Source of the DNA: Alistipes sp.
GTDB lineage: Bacteria > Bacteroidota > Bacteroidia > Bacteroidales > Rikenellaceae
NCBI GenBank assembly: GCA_031285485.1
Contig: JAITWC010000147.1
Coordinates: 1 to 6,921 of the forward strand
Length of the DNA stretch: 6,921 nucleotides
Direction of reading: 5' to 3'
Position numbers and translations under genes: made by a program. Shown here piece by piece: positions 1 through 5,559 of this stretch. The notes under the pieces were generated by a model. It made no database searches and was not told where the DNA came from. It saw only the letters and a program-made list of their open reading frames with translations. Every line of letters starts with the position of its first letter. Positions within the stretch are counted from its first letter, which is position 1.

Positions 1-9
1 CTTTGCACT

Positions 10-83
10 GTGGCAATCGGGGCAGAGAAGTTCTATATTTATTTTCACAGAACAAAAATAGCACTTTCAGCCCTGATTGCCAC
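10..83. repeat. 14-bp inverted repeat upstream of the SIMPL-protein gene
   Basis: The left arm at 10-23 (GTGGCAATCGGGGC) and the right arm at 70-83 (GCCCTGATTGCCAC) pair over 14 positions. Thirteen are Watson-Crick and one is a G-U wobble if plus-strand RNA is folded. The 46-base interval is AT-rich and holds a smaller possible hairpin (GTTCT at 30-34 with AGAAC at 49-53). The right arm is followed by TTATTTATC, so the structure could be the terminator of a gene to the left, although the loop is long for that. It also covers the proposed -33 promoter box, so an operator or regulatory role is possible. The pairing is seen directly; the function is unknown. Confidence 0.55.
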
Positions 84-106
84 TTATTTATCAAAACATA
101 CTTTTT
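77..106 (+). promoter_or_regulatory. Putative Bacteroidetes-type promoter for the four-gene operon
   Basis: TTG at 77-79 is followed after 19 bases by TACTTTTT at 99-106. This matches the Bacteroidetes sigma-70 pattern (TTTG around -33, TAnnTTTG around -7) at all but one base of the -7 box, and the spacing is right. Transcription would begin near 111-114, giving a leader of under 20 bases before the ATG at 131. The leader is AT-rich and has no Shine-Dalgarno sequence, as is usual in this phylum. The -33 box falls inside the right arm of the 10-83 inverted repeat. This is a consensus match only. Confidence 0.45.
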
Positions 107-130
107 AACACACAACCAATTTATTTACGT

Positions 131-868
131 ATGAAAAAGTTAATTATTGTAATGGCAGCCCTCTTGGCCTCAACGGCGGCAATGGCACAAAACAGCGACA
201 CATGGCACTATGAAGATGCGGTTCAGGTGAACGGCAAGGCCGAACGGAAGATCACCCCCGACGAAATTTACGTTGCCATCACCATCCGCGACAGCGACAA
301 CAAAAATCAGACGGTGGAGCAGATGGAGGCGCGCATGAAACGCGAGTTCGCGGCCTTGGGCATCGACCTTGCGAGCGCACTGAAAGTGGCAGGCATGGCC
401 AGCGCTCCGCGCAAGCGCAGCGACATCGACGCTCAACGCTCATACGAACTGAAAGTAGGCAGCACGTCAATACTCGCATCTGTTTTCGAAGTTCTGGGCG
501 AGATGGATATCCGGACGGCGAGCGTCGTTCGCACCACCCACTCGCGCATCGAAGATTTCCGCCGCGAGGTGCGCATCGAAGCGGTTAAGAACGCTCAGCA
601 GATCGCCTCGGAACTCGCCGAAGCCGTCGACCAACAGCTCGGCCCTGCGGTGTGGATCGTCGACAACGGATTTTATGAATCGTCGCCCGTGCCTATGTAT
701 AAGGTTACGCGCGCCGTCGCGATGGATTCGGGCTTCGTGGGTATGGGAATGGAGGCGGGCGAGCAGAGCCTCGATATGCAGGAGATCACACTCACCTACA
801 ACGTGATGGCGAAATTCCTGCTCGAATACACGGACTCGAATGATTCCCAGAGCAGAAATCATAATTAG
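131..868 (+). CDS. Secreted SIMPL-domain (DUF541) protein
   Basis: The 245-residue product has a clear Sec signal peptide: MKK, a hydrophobic core at 4-17, and likely cleavage after AMA at residue 19. It lacks a lipobox, so it is predicted to be periplasmic or outer-membrane associated. The mature part matches the SIMPL/DUF541 pattern. It starts with a strand of the type VQVNGKAERKITPDEIYVAI (residues 31-50), has a central helix-rich section with the family's repeated Ala/Lys helix (EAVKNAQQIASELAEAVDQQ, 150-169) leading into a strand, and ends with a strand (MQEITLTYNVMAKF, 216-229). Biochemical function is unknown for most of the family. An in-frame TTG at 77 would extend the protein by 18 residues, but that start lies in the promoter and would precede the signal peptide, so ATG at 131 is preferred. 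The stop overlaps the next gene's start (TAGTG). Confidence 0.85.
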   Translation: MKKLIIVMAALLASTAAMAQNSDTWHYEDAVQVNGKAERKITPDEIYVAITIRDSDNKNQTVEQMEARMKREFAALGIDLASALKVAGMASAPRKRSDIDAQRSYELKVGSTSILASVFEVLGEMDIRTASVVRTTHSRIEDFRREVRIEAVKNAQQIASELAEAVDQQLGPAVWIVDNGFYESSPVPMYKVTRAVAMDSGFVGMGMEAGEQSLDMQEITLTYNVMAKFLLEYTDSNDSQSRNHN

Positions 869-1527
869 TGCCACCCCTCCCGTCCATCGAGACAACAGCC
901 GACGGCTCGGCGACGCTGCGTTCGTCCCTGCACGGCGACACCTATCACTCGCTTCGCGGGGCGGTGGGTGAGGCGCGATACGTCTTTATCGAAGCCGCTT
1001 TCGCCTGTTCTGTCGCAAATCCCGTACGCATACTTGAGATGGGATTTGGAACGGGGTTAAACGCGTGGTTGACGCTTTCGGAGGCCGAGATAACGGGACG
1101 GACAGTCGAGTATACCGCAGTAGAGTTATATCCCGTGCCGGTGGAGGTCGCGATGCGGCTGAACTACACCGCCGATGCCCGCTTTATGCTCCTGCACACC
1201 GCGCCGTGGAACGAGTGGACGGAACCGGCCGAGGGATTCAGACTGCGCAAGTTTCAGGGCGCGATGGCCGGGGTCTTGGCAGACTGCGATTTTTCGGCTA
1301 TCTTCGACCTCGTCTACTGGGATGCCTTCGCGCCCGACACCCAGCCCGAATTGTGGACGGCGGAAATTTTCGCGCGGGTGTGGGAAGCTACGGCTCCCGG
1401 AGGAACGCTCGTAACATACTCGGCCAAGGGCGATGTGAGGCGGGCCTTGCAGGCGGCGGGATTCACCGTAGAACGCCTCCCCGGCGCACTCGGCAAACGT
1501 CACATGTTGAAAGCGGTTAAGCCATGA
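868..1527 (+). CDS. mnmD: tRNA (5-methylaminomethyl-2-thiouridine)-methyltransferase, MnmD type
   Basis: The 219-residue protein resembles the methyltransferase half of MnmC (DUF752). In characterised relatives this enzyme uses S-adenosylmethionine to complete the mnm5(s2)U modification at wobble position 34 of tRNAs. Visible motifs are TTADGSATL near the N-terminus (9-17), the SAM-binding loop EMGFGTGLNA (57-66), an acidic motif-II segment VEYTAVELYP with Glu86, and the family signature DAFAP...PELW (152-163). The FAD-dependent oxidase domain of bifunctional MnmC is absent, so this is the stand-alone form. The start is GTG at 868, sharing its G with the TAG of the upstream gene. An in-frame TAA at 862-864 excludes a longer start, and homologues begin just before the TTADGS segment. 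The 3' end overlaps the deaminase gene by four bases (ATGA). Confidence 0.85.
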   Translation: MPPLPSIETTADGSATLRSSLHGDTYHSLRGAVGEARYVFIEAAFACSVANPVRILEMGFGTGLNAWLTLSEAEITGRTVEYTAVELYPVPVEVAMRLNYTADARFMLLHTAPWNEWTEPAEGFRLRKFQGAMAGVLADCDFSAIFDLVYWDAFAPDTQPELWTAEIFARVWEATAPGGTLVTYSAKGDVRRALQAAGFTVERLPGALGKRHMLKAVKP

Positions 1528-1973
1528 AGTACAGTTTCGATTACGAAAAATACGAACGGAGGGAGGCGATGAACGCCACCGACCGCGAGTTGTGCGATCG
1601 CGCGACAGGGGCGTGCGGCGAGGCCCACGCCCCCTACTCCGGTTTCCGCGTGGGCACGGCGGCACGCCTCAAAAGCGGCCGCATCCTCACAGGCTCCAAC
1701 CAGGAGAGCGAGGTCTATCCCGCCACCATGTGCGCAGAACGGACACTGCTCTTTCACTGGCAGGCCCGCTACTCAGACGATCCCATCGAGGCGATGGCGA
1801 TAGCATCAGTCCCCGGCGAGAGGGAGTGTTACCCCTGCGGCCAGTGCCGTCAGGTGCTGCTCGACACGGAGCGTCGGCAGGGCACCTCGATACGTGTAAT
1901 AATGTGCAGCGACGCGACGGCCTCCGTGGTCGCCTCCGCACGCGACCTTCTTCCATTCCAATTTCAGCTATGA
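1524..1973 (+). CDS. cdd: Cytidine deaminase
   Basis: The 149-residue product is a zinc-dependent cytidine/deoxycytidine deaminase, which converts cytidine to uridine in cytosolic pyrimidine salvage. The key elements are all present: APYSGFRVG (36-44), the nucleoside-binding Asn59 and Glu61 (SNQES), CAER with zinc ligand Cys70 and catalytic Glu72, and PCGQCRQ with zinc ligands Cys105 and Cys108. The length fits the small homotetrameric class. The start at 1524 forms an ATGA overlap with mnmD and gives an N-terminal extension like that of other Bacteroidetes members. An internal ATG at 1569 (Met16) is preceded by a GGAGG-like stretch and would give a protein starting where the Bacillus enzyme does, so it is a credible alternative start. 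The 3' end overlaps the rluA-family gene by four bases (ATGA). Confidence 0.93.
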   Translation: MKYSFDYEKYERREAMNATDRELCDRATGACGEAHAPYSGFRVGTAARLKSGRILTGSNQESEVYPATMCAERTLLFHWQARYSDDPIEAMAIASVPGERECYPCGQCRQVLLDTERRQGTSIRVIMCSDATASVVASARDLLPFQFQL

Positions 1974-2674
1974 CAACCTTTTCGGTACGCGACATACTCT
2001 ACGAAGACAACCACCTGATGGTGGTAAACAAACATGCCGGCGATCTGGTGCAGGCCGACTCAGCGGGAGAAACGGGCCTCGAAGACGCCATCAAACAGTT
2101 CATCCGGCGGCGCGATTCGAAGCCGGGCAACGTGTTTCTCGGGGTCGTCCATCGCATCGACCGCCCGGTGAGCGGTGCGGTGGTGTTCGCCAAGACATCG
2201 AAAGCCCTCGTGCGCCTCAACGATATGATCCGCCGCGGCGAGTTCGACAAGCGCTATTGGGTGATAACCGAATCGCTGCTCCCCACTGAGGAAGGAACGC
2301 TCACCCACCACATCGTTCGCGACGGCCGCACAAACCGTTCTTACGCCCACACATCGCCCCAACCCAAAAAAGAGAGCAAAGAGGCGCGGCTCGAATACCG
2401 CATGGCGGCGGGCAGCACCAACTACTATCTCTATGAAGTGAAACTGCTCACGGGCCGCCACCACCAGATCCGCGCACAGTTCTCGAAGGAGGGCGCGCCG
2501 ATAAAAGGCGACCTCAAGTACGGCTCCAAGCGCAGCAATCCCGACGGCGGCATCTCGCTCCATTCCCGCCGCGTGAGTTTCATCCACCCCGTAAAAAAAG
2601 AACCCCTCACCGTCACCGCCCCCGTTCAGGCGGGCGACAACCTGTGGGGATTCTTCGAACAAAGCACCCGTTAG
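1970..2674 (+). CDS. RluA-family RNA pseudouridine synthase
   Basis: This 234-residue protein isomerises uridine to pseudouridine in rRNA or tRNA. The catalytic loop is HRIDRPVSG (61-69) with Asp64 as the catalytic aspartate. Later family motifs follow: KRYWVI (94-99), the TGRHHQIRAQF segment (161-171), GDLKYGS (180-186) and the terminal LHSRRVSFIHP segment. No S4 RNA-binding domain precedes the catalytic domain, so it belongs to the short, S4-less group (as RluA and TruC do). The substrate nucleotide cannot be read from the sequence. The chosen ATG at 1970 forms an ATGA overlap with the deaminase. The same frame is open back to 1592, but that upstream part runs inside the deaminase gene and does not resemble the family. 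The stop codon shares bases with that of the convergent outer-membrane factor gene. Confidence 0.9.
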   Translation: MTTFSVRDILYEDNHLMVVNKHAGDLVQADSAGETGLEDAIKQFIRRRDSKPGNVFLGVVHRIDRPVSGAVVFAKTSKALVRLNDMIRRGEFDKRYWVITESLLPTEEGTLTHHIVRDGRTNRSYAHTSPQPKKESKEARLEYRMAAGSTNYYLYEVKLLTGRHHQIRAQFSKEGAPIKGDLKYGSKRSNPDGGISLHSRRVSFIHPVKKEPLTVTAPVQAGDNLWGFFEQSTR

Positions 2675-4017
2675 ATCTCGATCGCGCGGCCGGTGTAGAA
2701 GTCGAGTATCTTGGTACTAAGCAGGTAGTCGTACCGGGCCTGGGTCTGGTCGGAACGGCTCGACGTGAGGCGGGTCTGGGCCTCGCTGTATTCGTATGCC
2801 GTGGCTTTCCCCTCGTCGTAGCGCAGTCGCATGGTGCGGGCGGCCTCCTCTGCGGCTGCCAGGGCTTTGGTGGCCGCGTCGTAACGCGCTCCGGCCGCCA
2901 AAGCCCTTTGCCATGCTTGCTGAATCTCCTTGTAGAGGGCCTGCTTCACTCCTTCGAGCGCCAGGGTCTGGTTCTGCACGCCGATGCGCGCCGAGCGGAC
3001 GTTGTTGCGGGTGGCGTTGCGGCTGAAGATGGGGATGCTCAGGTTGAGGCCCACGCTTTCGCTGTGTCGGTTGCGGATCTGATCGGCAAGGCTCGCCTGC
3101 TGGAAATCCTGCCCGAACATGTACATGTAGCTCGCGCCCGCCTGTGCCGAAAGGTTCAGCGATGGCATAAAAGCCGCCTTCGCGATCTTGACGCTCAGCT
3201 CCGAGCTTTGGAGCCTCAACTGCGCCTCGCGAACCACGGGCCGTGTGTCCACCGCCACGCGGTAGATATCGTCGGGCGAGGGCAGCGCCGCCAGCGACGA
3301 CGGGGTGAGGGACGCGGCCTCCACACCCGCAATGTCGAACCCCGAGGTGTCGTCGAGGTTGAGCGCCTGCGCAAGAGTGAGCAGCGACAGGGTGAGATCG
3401 TTGGCCGCACCCACCTCGTTCATCTCGTTGGAGGCGAGTTGCGAGGCGATGTCGAGCAACTGCGCGCGCGCCACCTTCCCCTCGTCGACCATTCGCGAGG
3501 TGTTCTCCACCTGCCGGCGCATCAGGGCGGTCTGCTCGCGATAGACGGCGAGTATCTCCTGTTTGAACAGCACGTCGAGGTACAACGCGGCCACGTTCAG
3601 TTCGAGGTTCTGTTTTGCCCGTTCCAGCCCCTCGGCGGCGGCGGCGAGTTCGACCCGTCCGGCGGCGATCCGGTTTGTGATGCCGAATCCCTGAAAGAGC
3701 GGCATTCCGGCCGAGATCGACATCGACGAACCGGACGTCTGGGTGTTGCGGTACTCGGGTGTGTCGCCGCCGGCGTCGACCGAGGTGCGGCCGAAACTGA
3801 AACTCTGGCCCATCCCCGCGTTGAGGTTGGGCAGGCGGCTGTTGAGGGCGGTGTTGAGTTCGATCCCGGCGTTCTCCACCCCGAGGGCCGTCTGGCGGAT
3901 CTCGATGTTGTTCTCCACGGCGTAGTCGATGCACTCGCGCAGTGTCCATTTCTTCTGCTGGCCGCTCGCTGCCGAACAAAGCACCAGAGCCGCCGCTATA
4001 AGTATTATTCTTTTCAT
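2671..4017 (-). CDS. TolC-like outer-membrane efflux protein
   Basis: The 448-residue product is an outer-membrane factor, the channel of a tripartite export pump. It carries a signal peptide (MKR, hydrophobic core 4-16, probable cleavage after ASG at 19). Cys14 is not in an acceptable lipobox because the residue before it is Leu. Two OEP repeats are visible. The first runs from WTLRECIDYAVENN (24-37), through PLFQGF at the end of a membrane strand (106-111), to about 220. The second runs from about 248, with the matching strand LSIPIFSRNATRNNV (326-340) and a long alpha-hairpin to about 435. Alanine- and glutamine-rich helices in both halves fit the periplasmic tunnel. It is the last gene of the export operon, seven bases after the adaptor gene, which marks it as the partner of that adaptor and the permeases. 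Confidence 0.93.
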   Translation of the reverse strand: MKRIILIAAALVLCSAASGQQKKWTLRECIDYAVENNIEIRQTALGVENAGIELNTALNSRLPNLNAGMGQSFSFGRTSVDAGGDTPEYRNTQTSGSSMSISAGMPLFQGFGITNRIAAGRVELAAAAEGLERAKQNLELNVAALYLDVLFKQEILAVYREQTALMRRQVENTSRMVDEGKVARAQLLDIASQLASNEMNEVGAANDLTLSLLTLAQALNLDDTSGFDIAGVEAASLTPSSLAALPSPDDIYRVAVDTRPVVREAQLRLQSSELSVKIAKAAFMPSLNLSAQAGASYMYMFGQDFQQASLADQIRNRHSESVGLNLSIPIFSRNATRNNVRSARIGVQNQTLALEGVKQALYKEIQQAWQRALAAGARYDAATKALAAAEEAARTMRLRYDEGKATAYEYSEAQTRLTSSRSDQTQARYDYLLSTKILDFYTGRAIEI

Positions 4018-4024
4018 GGCCGGG

Positions 4025-5119
4025 TTATTTTCGGTTGCCGCGAATCTTCTGGCCGACGGCGAGTCCCTCTTTGACCTCGATCGACATGCCGTTGGAGAGG
4101 CCCGTGCGGATGTCGTGGCGTTCGTACTTCGCGGGCTTGGCGAGCGAGTCGACGAGCAGGTAGACGTAGGTGGAGTCGTTCGAGAAAGTCACCGCGCTCT
4201 CGGGCACCGTGACCACATCCTCGACCCGTGCGAGGACTATCTCGGCGTTGGCGCTGTAACCGGCGCGGATGTTCACGCTGTCGGGGATCGTGGCGGCGGC
4301 CTTGATCTCGAACAGGATGGCGCCGTTAGTCTCGACGCCCTGCGGCGAGATGTATTCGAGGTCGGCGTCGAAGGTGCGGTTCTCCACGGCGCCCACCGTC
4401 AGCTTGACGCGCATGCCGGTGTGGACGCGCCCGACCTCCGTCTCGTCGACGTTGCCAATGAAGATCAGGTCGCTCATGTCGGCCACCGTGGCGATGGTCG
4501 TTCCCTCGGAGAAGGTCGACGCCTGCATCACCGAGTTGCCCACCTTGACGGGGATGTTGATTATCATGCCGTCGATGGTGCTCCGGATCTGGGTGTTGGC
4601 GATGTCGGAGGTGCTTTTCGACGCCCCTTCTTTCACGATGTCGCGGTTGTCGCGTGCGTTCTGGAGTTCCTCCTCGGCGCGGCGGTACTCGGCTTCGCTG
4701 GCCTCCATCTCCTCGCGCGAGATTACGTTCTCGGCAAAGAGCGCCACCTGACGCCCGTGGGCCGCGCGGGTCGTTTCGAGCGAGATCTCGGCCACGCGCA
4801 CCCTCGACTCGGCCGAGTTCAGGGAGGCGATGTCGGGGATCACCTTGACGACGGCTATCACCTCGCCCGCGCGGACGTAATCGCCCGCCTCCTTGCGCAG
4901 TTCGGAGATGATGCCCTGTATCTGGGGCTTGATCATGATCTCGTCGCGCGGGGAGACCTTGCCCGTGGCCACGCTCGTGTTCTCGATCGACCCGGTGGTC
5001 GCTTCCAGAGTTTCATAGCTGATCTCTACCGGGCGCGACTTGGCCCACAGCCAGTAGAACGTGCCCAAAACGACGGCTCCGATGAGCGCGAACAGGAAAA
5101 TCCTGAAAAATTTTTTCAT
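4025..5119 (-). CDS. Periplasmic adaptor subunit (HlyD/MacA-like membrane fusion protein)
   Basis: This 364-residue protein links an inner-membrane ABC permease to the TolC-like channel. A single N-terminal transmembrane anchor spans about residues 5-25, with no lipobox. The split lipoyl-like domain is formed by ATGKVSPRDEIMIKPQIQG to about 91 and by IRSTIDGMIINIPVKVGNSV (178-197). Between them a coiled-coil hairpin (about 97-165, rich in Glu, Arg and Ala) would contact the channel. A beta-barrel follows from about 218 to 295, then a membrane-proximal domain to the end. This is the order seen in MacA and related adaptors. Translation starts at ATG 5119-5117, preceded by an A-rich leader. The 440-base gap upstream contains the 41-bp repeat array and is large for an operon whose other junctions are seven bases or fewer. 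The exported substrate is not indicated. Confidence 0.92.
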   Translation of the reverse strand: MKKFFRIFLFALIGAVVLGTFYWLWAKSRPVEISYETLEATTGSIENTSVATGKVSPRDEIMIKPQIQGIISELRKEAGDYVRAGEVIAVVKVIPDIASLNSAESRVRVAEISLETTRAAHGRQVALFAENVISREEMEASEAEYRRAEEELQNARDNRDIVKEGASKSTSDIANTQIRSTIDGMIINIPVKVGNSVMQASTFSEGTTIATVADMSDLIFIGNVDETEVGRVHTGMRVKLTVGAVENRTFDADLEYISPQGVETNGAILFEIKAAATIPDSVNIRAGYSANAEIVLARVEDVVTVPESAVTFSNDSTYVYLLVDSLAKPAKYERHDIRTGLSNGMSIEVKEGLAVGQKIRGNRK

Positions 5120-5210
5120 ACGACGGTCAAATTTTTTGTGCGGCCTGCCCGCAGGCCCCTGTTATCTGTTGTTTTAATCCGTTTCGTTTGCGGATAGGGC
5201 GTTTCGGCCG
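5120..5210 (-). other. Leader between the repeat array and the adaptor gene
   Basis: About 90 bases separate the array from the adaptor start. They contain a short perfect hairpin (GGCCTGC at 5142-5148 with GCAGGCC at 5151-5157; realistically six pairs around a four-base loop), ending 22 bases before the ATG. In the minus-strand transcript it is followed by an A run, not a U run, so it does not look like an intrinsic terminator. It could affect ribosome access or mRNA stability. I see no convincing TAnnTTTG promoter for the adaptor gene here. The last bases before the ATG are A/T-rich with no Shine-Dalgarno sequence. Confidence 0.5.
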
Positions 5211-5497
5211 TTGCCACGTTGTGGCAAACGCCGCCGAAGCTGTTTTGCCCGTTGCCACGCTGTGGCAAGTGCCGCCGGGGTCGTTTTGCTCTTTGCCACG
5301 CTGTGGCAAGTGCCGCCGGGGTCGTTTTGCTCTTTGCCACGCTGTGGCAAGTGCCGCCGGGGTCGTTTTGCTCTTTGCCACGCTGTGGCAAGCGCCGCCG
5401 AAGTCGTTTTGCTCTTTGCCACGCTGTGGCAAGTGCCGCCGGGGTCGTTTTGCTCTTTGCCACGCTGTGGCAAGCGCCGCCGGGGTCGTTTTGGCCT
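5211..5497. repeat. Seven-unit, 41-bp tandem repeat array with a 17-bp palindrome in each unit
   Basis: Units begin at 5211, 5252, 5293, 5334, 5375, 5416 and 5457, an exact 41-bp period. Each starts with TTGCCAC-GCT-GTGGCAA (7-bp arms, 3-bp centre; the first unit has GTT in the centre), followed by a 24-base linker containing GCCGCC and CGTTTTG. Units 2, 3, 4 and 6 are identical. Unit 5 has GCG and GAAG in the linker, unit 7 has GCG and a different end, and unit 1 is the most divergent. The palindromes are conserved better than the linkers. A partial, degenerate linker precedes unit 1 (about 5199-5210). The array lies between two co-directional genes of one operon. It could act as mRNA hairpins (REP/BIME-like), as a protein-binding array, or as a neutral minisatellite. 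Confidence 0.95.
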
Positions 5498-5559
5498 TTA
5501 TCGCCGTCGGCTTTTCCCGCCCCGCCGCTCTCCCTGTTCTGTCCGGGAACGTCCGTCGG
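5498..5559 (-). other. Spacer between the permease stop and the repeat array
   Basis: This 62-base GC-rich stretch follows the permease stop codon on the minus strand. The octamer CCGTCGGC (plus strand) occurs at its edge next to the array (5504-5511) and again at the permease end (5553-5560), 49 bases apart. No coding sequence, terminator with a U run, or promoter is evident. Confidence 0.35.

Noticed and set aside
77..130. A TTG start for the SIMPL protein
   Set aside because: It would place 18 residues before a well-formed signal peptide, and it falls in the proposed promoter.
1592..1969. An N-terminal extension of the pseudouridine synthase
   Set aside because: This part overlaps the deaminase gene in another frame, is Arg/Pro-rich, and is unlike S4 domains. 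The ATG at 1970 with its ATGA overlap fits the family start.
2644..4074. A 476-residue plus-strand reading frame opposite the channel gene
   Set aside because: The minus-strand frame encodes a full TolC-like protein with a signal peptide and two OEP repeats. The plus frame is an antisense shadow typical of GC-rich DNA.
5142..5157. An intrinsic terminator from the GGCCTGC/GCAGGCC hairpin
   Set aside because: No U run follows the stem in either direction. In the operon's direction it is followed by A residues.
3929..5197. A 422-residue plus-strand reading frame opposite the adaptor gene
   Set aside because: It is antisense to a clear membrane fusion protein and has no recognisable domain. Its His/Asp/Val/Gly-rich composition is that of a mirror frame.
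5211..5497. A CRISPR array, suggested by regularly spaced palindromic repeats
   Set aside because: The intervals between palindromes are themselves repeated and nearly identical, the repeat is only 17 bp, and there are no cas genes nearby. It is a tandem repeat.
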